A stretch of DNA of 64,000 nt, from NCBI RefSeq assembly GCF_027533645.1, contig NZ_JAQAGY010000003.1:372001-436000 (forward strand), in the 5' to 3' direction. Source of the stretch: Paenibacillus caseinilyticus (lineage in GTDB: Bacteria > Bacillota > Bacilli > Paenibacillales > NBRC-103111). A program made the position numbers and the translations under genes. The notes under the pieces are model-generated. The model saw nothing but the letters and a program-made list of their open reading frames with translations. It ran no database searches and was not told where the DNA came from. Each line of letters begins with the position of its first letter. Within the stretch, counting starts at the first letter, position 1. Shown here in pieces: positions 53,731 to 61,582 of this stretch.

Positions 53731-53789
53731 TACTGATTCCTCCCTATAATATAATGAACCTTATCTCTAAGATATAAAGTGCTGGAAAC

Positions 53790-53825
53790 ATACTAATTGT
53801 ATCATAAGCGGATACAAACTGTATC
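53790..53825 (-). promoter_or_regulatory. Promoter and operators of the SinR-like gene
   Basis: Minus-strand -35 TTGTAT (53817-53812) and -10 TAGTAT (53795-53790), 16-bp spacer. GATACAAACTGTATC (53811-53825) covers the -35, and GTATC...GATAC (53799-53815) lies between. The same block is repeated upstream of the small ORF at 54495-54659. Confidence 0.65.
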
Positions 53826-53890
53826 TTTGTATAGAAAATTTTATTATTTCGGCGACCCCTGGCCATATTCTAAAATTTGTAATCTCCTTC

Positions 53891-53919
53891 TTCACAAACG
53901 ATGATACGTACTGTATAAT
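53891..53919 (+). promoter_or_regulatory. Promoter with operator, first XRE gene
   Basis: -35 TTCACA, 17-bp spacer, -10 TATAAT. GATACGTACTGTATAAT (53903-53919) fills the spacer and -10, so a bound repressor would block the promoter. Same layout as at 54855-54883. Confidence 0.75.
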
Positions 53920-54003
53920 CAGGTTCATATCCAAAGATTCAACAGAATTCGACATTATGATGCAGTGCTGAGGCAGCGGCAACTTGACGGAGGGAACAAT
54001 GGC

Positions 54004-54372
54004 ATGATCAGAATTGGGGACAAAATCGCTCTTCTCAGAGAAAAGCAGGCGCTAACACAGGAGGATCTTTCCAGGAAGCTGGACATCTCCCGTGCTTCAC
54101 TCTCTCATTATGAGAAGAATCGACGGGAGCCCGACTATGAGACCATCGTAAAGATTGCGGACTACTTTAAAATTTCCATTGACTACTTAATGGGGAGAAC
54201 GGAAGACCCGCACAGCGTTCTGGATCCGGAAGTCAGGGATTTTGTAGACAGTCTGGAACTATCCGATGAAAAAATCATGGGTACCTTCTCCTTAACCATA
54301 GACGGCAAGAAGCTAACCGTGCAGGAAGCCAAGAGATTCATAGCTTTCGTAAGAGCCGAAAGATCGATCTGA
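54004..54372 (+). CDS. XRE-family transcription regulator (paralogue 1)
   Basis: 122 aa. HTH (RIGDKIALLREKQALTQEDLSRKLDISRASLSHYEKNRREPDYETIVKIADYFKISIDYLMGRTEDP) and a C-terminal helical part (FVDSLELSDEKIMGTFSLTIDGKKLTVQEAKRFIAFVRAERSI) that may bind a partner or peptide. ATG 54004 has GGAGGG at 9 nt. About two-thirds identical to the gene at 55120, same length. Promoter carries the operator, so autorepression is likely. Confidence 0.9.
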   Translation: MIRIGDKIALLREKQALTQEDLSRKLDISRASLSHYEKNRREPDYETIVKIADYFKISIDYLMGRTEDPHSVLDPEVRDFVDSLELSDEKIMGTFSLTIDGKKLTVQEAKRFIAFVRAERSI

Positions 54373-54494
54373 CCGGAGAACCGGCTCAGATCTCTTTGGC
54401 GTGCATGCCCTTATCATTGGGCATTAATACCTATGTATTCTTTAGTTATAAGGAGTGGTTGTATAAATTCCCGCTACGAGGACATACTGGGCAA

Positions 54495-54659
54495 TTAAAG
54501 GATGGGTGAATTGGGAAGGGTCTTGTTCACCGGCTGCCCGGCTTGCTCCAAGGATGAGGATTCCATGACTTTCAGGAGGATTTCGGTCACTCGGTGGGGT
54601 TGAATGCCGAGCTGCTGCATCATCTGACGGATATCTACGGAAACGGTATGGCTCATCAT
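54495..54659 (-). CDS. Small protein, possible partner of the XRE cluster (B)
   Basis: 54 aa: MMSHTVSVDIRQMMQQLGIQPHRVTEILLKVMESSS plus a polar tail. GGAGA lies 4 nt before the first ATG. Divergent from the second XRE gene. Its promoter block (54755-54791) matches that of the SinR-like gene. Shares DI...QLGI...R..E with the 52-aa protein at 53046. Function unknown; a regulator-binding peptide is a guess from context. Confidence 0.6.
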   Translation of the reverse strand: MMSHTVSVDIRQMMQQLGIQPHRVTEILLKVMESSSLEQAGQPVNKTLPNSPIL

Positions 54660-54754
54660 GTTCTCTCCTACTGTGCTGTAATTCGAGATAATGCAGGGCA
54701 ATTATCACTGCTGAATCATTACCCGGATGCATAAACATTGAATCACAGAATCAT

Positions 54755-54791
54755 ATACTTATTGTATCACACACCGGATACGAAATGTAAC
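54755..54791 (-). promoter_or_regulatory. Promoter/operator block of small protein B
   Basis: On the plus strand ATACTTATTGTATCA and CGGATACGAAATGTAAC align with ATACTAATTGTATCA and CGGATACAAACTGTATC at 53790-53825. The -10 and operator positions are conserved. Confidence 0.6.
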
Positions 54792-54854
54792 TGGGTTTTG
54801 AAGGATATTTCTGTTAAGTTTTTAACATTTTCATTTCAAATTCCGTAACCAATC

Positions 54855-54883
54855 TTCACAAAACGCGATACGTAATGTATAAT
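54855..54883 (+). promoter_or_regulatory. Promoter with operator, second XRE gene
   Basis: -35 TTCACA, 17-bp spacer, -10 TATAAT; GATACGTAATGTATAAT (54867-54883) covers spacer and -10. A second TATAAT near 54998 could be another start, since the leader is over 230 nt. Confidence 0.75.
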
Positions 54884-55119
54884 TTACTTAGTTCTTTCGA
54901 CAGGTTTGTTGAACGATCTCCCACGCTGTTCTCTATAGATAACACGTTTATGAGACCATCGTATCAGTGCTATACATAACCTTTGGAAGACTAAAGTATA
55001 ATTATTGCTATCATGGACAGGTCAATGGACCTACCGAGCAATCCGAAGTGCCTATGCAAGGTTTCAAACCTCACGCTCTAGGAACTGGGATACTGAATAT
55101 GATGGACGGGGTGGGAACA

Positions 55120-55488
55120 ATGGGGCAAATAGGCAATCGAATCGCTTTACTAAGGGAAAAGCAGGCGATGACCCAAGAAGAACTGTCTTTAAAACTCGAC
55201 ATCTCTCGTGCCTCCCTCTCGCATTACGAGAAAAATCGACGGGAACCCGATTATGATACGCTTCTTAAGATCGCCAACTTCTTCAAAGTCTCGATCGATT
55301 ATCTTCTGGGACGCACACAGGATCCCGAGATGGTGCTTGATCAGCAAGTAAGACAGTTCGTGGAGAGCCTCGAACTTTCCGACGACCGGATTCTCCAGCA
55401 CTTTTCTCTAACGATCGACGGCAAACAATTAACTCCTGAGGAAGCCAAGCGGTTTATCGCCTTTGTCCGCGCCGAGCGCTCCTTTTGA
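55120..55488 (+). CDS. XRE-family transcription regulator (paralogue 2)
   Basis: 122 aa. HTH (QIGNRIALLREKQAMTQEELSLKLDISRASLSHYEKNRREPDYDTLLKIANFFKVSIDYLLGRTQDP) and C-terminal part (FVESLELSDDRILQHFSLTIDGKQLTPEEAKRFIAFVRAERSF), matching paralogue 1 along its length. ATG 55120 is preceded by GGTGGGAACA, the counterpart of GGAGGGAACA in paralogue 1; the spacing is tight for this start. Tandem duplication with its control region is the simplest origin. Confidence 0.9.
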   Translation: MGQIGNRIALLREKQAMTQEELSLKLDISRASLSHYEKNRREPDYDTLLKIANFFKVSIDYLLGRTQDPEMVLDQQVRQFVESLELSDDRILQHFSLTIDGKQLTPEEAKRFIAFVRAERSF

Positions 55489-55491
55489 CAC

Positions 55492-55543
55492 AACAAAAAA
55501 AGCCTCTCAGAGCCCAAGGGCCTGAGAAGCTTTTTTTGTTGTG
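55492..55543. terminator. Bidirectional terminator
   Basis: AACAAAAAAAGC-C-TCTCAG...CTGAGA-A-GCTTTTTTTGTT. It ends the second XRE gene on the plus strand and the flippase operon on the minus strand. Confidence 0.92.
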
Positions 55544-55578
55544 TTCCGCCCGATATCTTTTTACTTTGACCCCGTCCT

Positions 55579-57018
55579 CTATCCCGCTTCCTTCTGCCGA
55601 AGACCCAGCAGCAGCCGGTAGAGCCTCTTCAATCTGCTTCGGTTCAGCAGCAGCATGCATGTCATCAACACAAGACGAAGCCCCGAAGCGAAGACTTCGG
55701 GAGAGGGGAGAAAGTGTGTTACAGCTAGAAGCAGCAAAAGGGCCACATTCCCCCCAAGGAGCCGCGGCTGCATCTGAATGTCCAAGTATGTTCTCGTATG
55801 CAGGATACGCACACCCCACATGATCACAAAAGCCCCCATATTCGCCCAGGCGGCCCCCATTGATCCGATCGCTGGGATAAGCAGAAGATTGAGCCCTATG
55901 CTCGCAGCCGCCCCTATGACCGAACTCAAGAAGGCTCCTTTCGTCTGCTTGGTAATCATGTAGGTGATCCCATAGAAGCTGGATAAGCCTACGAAAAATG
56001 ACCCTGCCAGCAGAACGCTCGCATATTTCCATGAAGTATAGTAGTCCGGGGCGGCCATGACCACCAGCAGCGGCTTGAGGAGTAACAACAGAACCGCAAT
56101 ACCGGTGCACAGCATGACGTAATAAGTCTGAAATACATCCGAGAACAGCCGGTCCTTTTGGGGCTCGGCATACATCTGGATTGCACCGGGCTGCCATGCC
56201 ATATGAAACACGGTAGTCATCAGGGCTACAATACTGGCAAGCTTCATCCCTACCGCATACAAGCCTACTTCCCCCGCCCCTTCAAAGGCATAGATCAAAT
56301 AGCGGTCGACAGCCTGGATGACCCACCAGGCCATCAGATTGGGCAGGAGTGGAATCGAGTACGACAGGAGCTGCTTAGCATAGGTCCAACGGACAGCTGA
56401 GGGGCTCAGCTGCTTCCATAACCTGCCCCAGAAGATCAACAGAAGCAGTGCTGCCGTCTGGCTCAAGAGCAAAGAATACAAGAACCCATCGATCCCCAGC
56501 CGCTCCACGGCCAGGAAATATACGGCACCTGCGGCTGTACCGGCCGTCGTAACCACGTCGGACAGGACAAAGGCCTTCGTGTTCCCCAATCCGCGTATTA
56601 CTTGCTTGCAGAAGGCGGCTGCCAGCGAGGCCAGCACCAGCAACAGAATCAAGCCGTCCCGGTTCTGCAGCAGATGACTCGCACCGAATGCAGACTTCCA
56701 CGCCAAATAGACAAGAATACTCAACAGGGCACCACACGTCGCAAGGGCCAGTCCGGTTGTAATATATCTTGTCTTTTCTTCTAACCTATCTTGCAGGTCT
56801 AGTAGATGCCGGTACAGGGCATCCGAGATTTGCAGGCCGATGAGAGGCACGGCGATGACCGTTATCGTGTTCACCAGTTCGATGAAACCATAATCTTCCG
56901 TGGAGAGCGTTCGTGTGTATAGCGGGAGGAGCAAGAAAACGATGAGTTTGGAACCGAGGGTACCAAGCCCATAGAGGAATAGATCCGTGACCAGCCTCCT
57001 GTATTTCGGGTTAGCCAT
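55579..57018 (-). CDS. Oligosaccharide flippase (Wzx type)
   Basis: About 479 aa, 12-14 membrane segments, MVF/polysaccharide-export superfamily (LVTDLFLYGLGTLGSKLIVFLLLPLYTRTLSTEDYGFIELVNT at the N-terminus). It flips lipid-linked sugar repeat units across the membrane. ATG 57018 has CGGAG at 7 nt and overlaps the pyruvyl transferase stop codon by 8 nt; an upstream in-frame start would lie deep inside that gene. Last gene of a three-gene minus-strand operon. Confidence 0.88.
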   Translation of the reverse strand: MANPKYRRLVTDLFLYGLGTLGSKLIVFLLLPLYTRTLSTEDYGFIELVNTITVIAVPLIGLQISDALYRHLLDLQDRLEEKTRYITTGLALATCGALLSILVYLAWKSAFGASHLLQNRDGLILLLVLASLAAAFCKQVIRGLGNTKAFVLSDVVTTAGTAAGAVYFLAVERLGIDGFLYSLLLSQTAALLLLIFWGRLWKQLSPSAVRWTYAKQLLSYSIPLLPNLMAWWVIQAVDRYLIYAFEGAGEVGLYAVGMKLASIVALMTTVFHMAWQPGAIQMYAEPQKDRLFSDVFQTYYVMLCTGIAVLLLLLKPLLVVMAAPDYYTSWKYASVLLAGSFFVGLSSFYGITYMITKQTKGAFLSSVIGAAASIGLNLLLIPAIGSMGAAWANMGAFVIMWGVRILHTRTYLDIQMQPRLLGGNVALLLLLAVTHFLPSPEVFASGLRLVLMTCMLLLNRSRLKRLYRLLLGLRQKEAG

Positions 57019-58087
57019 GCGTGTGCTCCGTTCCGCGCTTATGGCTGTTGTCACCCTGAGGAGCGGAGACTTGCAGCTCCCCATCTCCTTTATCCTCCAA
57101 CATCATCATCGCTTCCGCCCCAAACTCACCCATAAAAATAGCGATTTTGGGAGAATAATTGTACATATAGCAGGTGATGTTCAGAAAATAAGCCGCCGCT
57201 CCGACATGCAGACGGGAGGTAACGACAACCTCCGCAGCCGCCAGAATCTTAAGCTTGTCTTCAAAATACCTGGCCGTGCAATACGTGACTTCCATCCGAT
57301 GGGCATACCCAGCAAGCAGGTCATAGAGCTTACGGCCGCACTTCTCGTCATAACTGGAATCCGCATTAAGAATCTCGATACGCTCTATACCATGCTGCCT
57401 TGCAAGACGGAGGCAGAGGTCCACTACCGGCGTAAGCCGGTTTCCAAGCGTCGTTGCCCCGTATTTCTCCAAATTCCTCCATGCCAATACCAACGTACGG
57501 CTCTTTCTCGGCGGGTCCCCTACTGGCGGGCTATATGTCCGAAGGAGCTCATGAGCGGGATCGTCGATCCGCTCCACCTTATCTTTATGGAATAGGGTCC
57601 AGGAACGGCCCTGCCGGTAAGAACGCTCATCCCGGAACGACACGTAGCAGCTCGCATTCAGTAAAGCCACTGTTCTGGCCCGTCTGCTCCAAGACGTCAG
57701 GTTGCCTATGCCTACTCCGACGTAGGCTATCGGTTTGCCTGACAACAGAGCCAGCATCATGGGCCTGAATAACCCGTCACCGTCTTCATCGGTGAAACAA
57801 GTGCCTCCGCCCCATAAAACCAACGAACTCGAAGAGACCGCCTGCAGAAACATACGGATATTACGAAACCGCCGGCCTCTGCTCCAACGGTACACCGTGA
57901 TCGCCGGAGAAATCCAAGGGATAGCTTCGCCATAAGAAACTAGATTCAGCTTCAAATGAAGCGGTTCCAGCTTGTCCAGAATGCTGCGGAGCATCAGATC
58001 GTCCCCGAAGTTGTTGACCCCGTAATAACCGACAAGCGTGACTTCACGGGATTCCCTAAGTAATTGTTCCAACCTTGGTGTCATCAT
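57011..58087 (-). CDS. Polysaccharide pyruvyl transferase family protein
   Basis: 358 aa, family of CsaB/EpsO/WcaK. VTLVGYYGVNNFGDDLMLRSILDKL at the N-terminus, VLWGGGTCFTDEDGDGL, PIAYVGVGIGNL and LKILAAAEVVVTSRLHVGAAAYFLNI near the end. Members add ketal-linked pyruvate from PEP to polysaccharide sugars, giving acidic exopolymers. Encoded between the beta-helix protein and the flippase. Confidence 0.88.
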   Translation of the reverse strand: MMTPRLEQLLRESREVTLVGYYGVNNFGDDLMLRSILDKLEPLHLKLNLVSYGEAIPWISPAITVYRWSRGRRFRNIRMFLQAVSSSSLVLWGGGTCFTDEDGDGLFRPMMLALLSGKPIAYVGVGIGNLTSWSRRARTVALLNASCYVSFRDERSYRQGRSWTLFHKDKVERIDDPAHELLRTYSPPVGDPPRKSRTLVLAWRNLEKYGATTLGNRLTPVVDLCLRLARQHGIERIEILNADSSYDEKCGRKLYDLLAGYAHRMEVTYCTARYFEDKLKILAAAEVVVTSRLHVGAAAYFLNITCYMYNYSPKIAIFMGEFGAEAMMMLEDKGDGELQVSAPQGDNSHKRGTEHTHG

Positions 58088-58121
58088 GTCCGTTCTCCTG
58101 CAGTTGGCGTGGGTATCTAGG

Positions 58122-59798
58122 TTAGTTCAACATAATCATGCCTTGGAATTGAATATCCACGATCAACGGATCCGTATTCACGACTTCCGGGTAAGCATTG
58201 ATTTGAAGTTTTTTCCCGCTCATCCTCGGTGCCGAAATCACAATTCCGGTAGAGCCTGTCTCCTTTACCAATTCGGCTTTCAGCTCCGTCTCATTCCAGG
58301 TGAGCCGGAACAGTTTGGAGTAATGCGTGATTCCCTTCTTGACTACCACGTGCAAATGGCCATCGGCGTATACGCCCAGCGGGATCGTCTCGGACCAGAG
58401 ACTTTTTGCCGGCTTGCTGCCCAGATTAAGCAGCGTGTGACACTGCGTCATCGGAACCGAGAAGCTGGGCTTGTCCACATAGACGCATTCCCCTTTGTTC
58501 CCGTAGATCGTATTGCCTGACACGGACACCATCTTGGATTGCTCCAGCAGGATCCCATGACTTTTGTTATCGCGGATCATATTATCCTTGATCTGGATGC
58601 TGTTGCTGTCGCCTGCCAGGCAAATGCCAGCTCCCGAATTGTTCGTAACGACATTGCCGCTGATGAGAGCATCGGACATCATGTTCCCCGCATACCGGAT
58701 CCCGCCCGAGCCGCAGTTCATGACGTTGTTTCCTATGATCGTCGCTTTGTTCCCTTGGTTATCATTGGAATATTCAAAATGAATCCCGTAATTGTGGCAG
58801 TTGCGAATTTCATTGCCCATAATAGCAATCTGTTCGGCATCGATGACATAGATTCCGGAGTTCAGCCCGTTGTTGGGGTCATTCTGTACCCCGTCGATGA
58901 TGTTCCCCGTAATGGAGATGTTCCGGCAGTTATCTTCCACATGGATAGCCTCATATCTGCAATCCTTGATAATGTTTCCAATAACGGACACCCGGCTAGC
59001 GCCTGCCAACCCGATTCCGAACCCTGCCGTGTCTCCCGTTCCCTTCCCTGCCGGGACTGAAATGTAGTTATTGGAGATGATGATATTGCTTGCCGCTTCA
59101 TAGGCAGATTTTTTGGTTCCGGTAATCGGGCTGTTAATTTCGATCGCATCGCCGTATATATCAATAAACCGGTTGCCGATAATCTTCAGATCCTCAAGAT
59201 CATCCGCATTATAATTGGTAAGCACGCCATAGGTTACCGCTTCAAAAATACAATCCTGAATGAGAATATGCGCAATGCCTTTGGCATTCATGTCCACGGC
59301 TTGCGATTTGATACCCGTAAACTTGCATGAGCGGATTTCAATATGCTTGGCGTTTCGTGCTAAGTTAATATTATAGCCCGCATTCTTGTTCTGGTTCTCC
59401 AGCCATAACTCTTCGATGGATACATTGCTCCCGTCGATGCTGATCATGCCAACTTCATTACTGTCAGGCTTGACCACTTTCGCGTTGCCCTTCAGTATCG
59501 TATTGCCGCCGATAAACAGGCGCGAAGTAATGAGATAGGTCCCGGCCGGCAGATAGACCGTTCCTCCGCCTGCCTTCGTGCAAGCATCGATCGCTTTCTG
59601 AATGGCCGGCTGGTCGTTCGTTGCCCCATTGCCCACCGCACCGTATTTCATCACATTATATACATCATCTTCCACAGCTGCACTTGCCGCAGCAGGAACG
59701 GGAGCAAGCCACTTGGACGTTGCCAGGGAGAGGCCGCCCAAACCGATCATGCTGAGAATGGCTCTTCTGGACAATTTCTTGTTATCTTCGCTACTCAT
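58122..59798 (-). CDS. Tat-exported right-handed beta-helix protein (pectate-lyase fold)
   Basis: 558 aa. N-terminal KKLSRRAILSMIGLGGLSLATSKWLAPVPAAASA is a twin-arginine-type signal peptide. VMKYGAVGNGATNDQPAIQKAIDACTKAGGGTVYLPAGTYLI is the start of a pectate-lyase superfamily (GH28-like) domain, then parallel beta-helix repeats (GNIIKDCRYEAIHVEDN...; GNEIRNCHNYGIHFEYSNDN). A C-terminal beta domain (about 465-558) is shared with its divergent paralogue. Likely cleaves or modifies the exopolymer at the surface. First gene of the operon; GGTGGG at 8 nt. Confidence 0.87.
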   Translation of the reverse strand: MSSEDNKKLSRRAILSMIGLGGLSLATSKWLAPVPAAASAAVEDDVYNVMKYGAVGNGATNDQPAIQKAIDACTKAGGGTVYLPAGTYLITSRLFIGGNTILKGNAKVVKPDSNEVGMISIDGSNVSIEELWLENQNKNAGYNINLARNAKHIEIRSCKFTGIKSQAVDMNAKGIAHILIQDCIFEAVTYGVLTNYNADDLEDLKIIGNRFIDIYGDAIEINSPITGTKKSAYEAASNIIISNNYISVPAGKGTGDTAGFGIGLAGASRVSVIGNIIKDCRYEAIHVEDNCRNISITGNIIDGVQNDPNNGLNSGIYVIDAEQIAIMGNEIRNCHNYGIHFEYSNDNQGNKATIIGNNVMNCGSGGIRYAGNMMSDALISGNVVTNNSGAGICLAGDSNSIQIKDNMIRDNKSHGILLEQSKMVSVSGNTIYGNKGECVYVDKPSFSVPMTQCHTLLNLGSKPAKSLWSETIPLGVYADGHLHVVVKKGITHYSKLFRLTWNETELKAELVKETGSTGIVISAPRMSGKKLQINAYPEVVNTDPLIVDIQFQGMIMLN

Positions 59799-59837
59799 TT
59801 ATTTATCCCACCCAACATATGGTAGTCCCTTCTTCGT

Positions 59838-59851
59838 ATAGTATTTACTAT
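59838..59851. promoter_or_regulatory. Palindrome 1 in the beta-helix intergenic region
   Basis: ATAGTA-TT-TACTAT, 40 bp upstream of the minus-strand beta-helix gene. Its half-sites recur, in the opposite order, in palindrome 2. Confidence 0.45.
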
Positions 59852-59889
59852 CGGAGCATATGCTCAATCACTTTAGTTTAATTTTTGCA

Positions 59890-59903
59890 TACTATGAATA
59901 GTA
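59890..59903. promoter_or_regulatory. Palindrome 2 in the beta-helix intergenic region
   Basis: TACTAT-GA-ATAGTA, 26 bp upstream of the plus-strand beta-helix gene. Within it, CATACTAT could serve as a -10 box, possibly sporulation-type. Confidence 0.45.
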
Positions 59904-59928
59904 CTAGGAAAAAAGGAGGTGATGGCAT

Positions 59929-61512
59929 ATGGACTATACGGTAGAGAATGTGCGGGACCCTAAATATGGTGCCTTGGGGGACGGAAATCAAGATGATACG
60001 TCCGCTATTAATAAAGCCCTGCGCGCTGCGGAAGCCAGCGGCGGCGGAATTGTGTATTTGCCCCAAGGCGTGTATAAAATTTCAGGAGTCCTGAGAATTG
60101 GCTCGAACACGATTGTTCGAGGAGCCGGTACGGGGAGCCTTCTCTTCAACAGCAACCCGGCGAACGGAACCCTTCTCCAAATCAACGGTAATCATATTGC
60201 CGTTGAAGAGCTTACGATACGCTATGATACACCTCAAGTGGGCATCGGCATCTTTTGGGCAGCCAATACCTTCCACACCTCGATTAGAAACTGTACCTTC
60301 ACGGGAGCTACGGCTCAGGCCATATACTTGGACAGACCTGGCATCAAACATGTCTCGATTACGGATTGCCGCTTTGACGGCGTCATTTACGGCATACTTA
60401 CCAATCTGAATGCGAACGACCTATCGGATCTTCGCATCCTCAATAACCACTTTGTGAACATCAGCGGAGACGGCATTGAAATTAACAGCCCGATCCAGAT
60501 GATGGGCGTTAACCGTGAACCCTTCGATGCGGCCTATAACATTACCATACACGGCAACTACATTTCCTGTCCACCCGAACAATCGTCAAGCGTGAATGCC
60601 GGATTCGGCATTGGCATTGCAGGGGGCACCTACATCTCCATCACGGGCAATGTGATCGCCAATTGTCGGCAGCAGGGCATTCATATCGAAGATAACGCTT
60701 CGCATATTAACATTACAGGAAACACCATTCATGATATCGGCAGCAACCCGGACTTGGCAACCAATTCCGGAATCTATGTGATTCACAGCGACTATCTCTC
60801 GATCAGCAGCAACACGTTCCGCAAGTGCGGCGATTATGGGATTCAACTGGACTTCAGTGTGAACGAACAAGTGAATGAAGTCGTGGTGACGAGCAACCTG
60901 ATCACGGAATGCCGAGCCGGCGGCATTCGTATCACCGGTGACACCTACAGCGACTTCCATATAGCTGACAATATCGTCAACCGCAATGGAGGCAGTGGCC
61001 TCAGCATTGCCGGTCAGCCGATAGGCCTTAAAGTTCTGAACAATACATTTCGTAACAATGCAGCGTACGGAATTCAACTCGCCAACGGCGGATTTCTGAG
61101 TGAGTTTTCGGGCAACAGCCTGTACAGCAATACGTTGGGGCCGTTCTCTTTCGAGGCGGCCCAGTCGAGGATTCCCGTTCCGATGAAAGATCAAAATAAT
61201 CATGTAACGGCAGCCGTCAACGCAAGCTATACCCCTTGGGTCGATGCTCTCTCCCTGGGCAAAGCGGCAGAAGGTCTGCTCTGCCTGATTGCCAAGCAGG
61301 GCCCGCTCAGCAAAACGGATTTGTATCGCGTCGCCTGGAACGGCACAGCATTGACGATCACTAAAATCAGACAGGACTATATTGGGGCAATTGACCTGGT
61401 TACCCCCAAGATGCGGGGATCCTACCTCCAAGTTCAAGCTTACCGCCCTGCTTCCAGCGGAACCATCGTTGAATTTTCTATCCAATTCTTCGGCACCATT
61501 CTCATGGGCTGA
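59929..61512 (+). CDS. Right-handed beta-helix protein without signal peptide
   Basis: 527 aa. Begins directly with the pectate-lyase-superfamily start (VENVRDPKYGALGDGNQDDTSAINKALRAAEASGGGIVYLPQGVYKI), then beta-helix repeats (GNVIANCRQQGIHIEDN; SNLITECRAGGIRITGD) and the same C-terminal domain as the Tat-exported paralogue (PWVDALSLGKAAEGLLCLIAKQG...FSIQFFGTILMG). There is no Tat or Sec signal. AAAGGAGGTGA before the ATG is an exceptionally strong ribosome binding site, and no upstream in-frame start would add a signal. Possibly released by lysis, a spore product, or a phage-tailspike-like protein. Confidence 0.87.
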   Translation: MDYTVENVRDPKYGALGDGNQDDTSAINKALRAAEASGGGIVYLPQGVYKISGVLRIGSNTIVRGAGTGSLLFNSNPANGTLLQINGNHIAVEELTIRYDTPQVGIGIFWAANTFHTSIRNCTFTGATAQAIYLDRPGIKHVSITDCRFDGVIYGILTNLNANDLSDLRILNNHFVNISGDGIEINSPIQMMGVNREPFDAAYNITIHGNYISCPPEQSSSVNAGFGIGIAGGTYISITGNVIANCRQQGIHIEDNASHINITGNTIHDIGSNPDLATNSGIYVIHSDYLSISSNTFRKCGDYGIQLDFSVNEQVNEVVVTSNLITECRAGGIRITGDTYSDFHIADNIVNRNGGSGLSIAGQPIGLKVLNNTFRNNAAYGIQLANGGFLSEFSGNSLYSNTLGPFSFEAAQSRIPVPMKDQNNHVTAAVNASYTPWVDALSLGKAAEGLLCLIAKQGPLSKTDLYRVAWNGTALTITKIRQDYIGAIDLVTPKMRGSYLQVQAYRPASSGTIVEFSIQFFGTILMG

Positions 61513-61526
61513 AGGCCCGGACACAT

Positions 61527-61565
61527 AAAAAAGGCGAAGGTTCCCTACTCGGGTTCCTTCGCTTT
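61527..61565. terminator. Bidirectional terminator between beta-helix and Kelch genes
   Basis: AAAGGCGAAGG-TTCCC-tactc-GGG-TTCCTTCGCTTT with an A-run on the left and a short T-run on the right, between two convergent genes. Confidence 0.85.
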
Positions 61566-61582
61566 GAACGGCTTATATGAAA

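Noticed and set aside
54967..55119. Longer second XRE protein starting at 54967
   Set aside because: The added 51 residues lack a ribosome binding site and have no counterpart in the paralogue; the start at 55120 gives equal lengths.
59880..59903. Sporulation sigma promoter for the signal-less beta-helix gene
   Set aside because: CATACTAT could be a sigma-E-type -10, but the upstream TTTAGTTTAATTTTT gives no clear -35; kept only as a remark.
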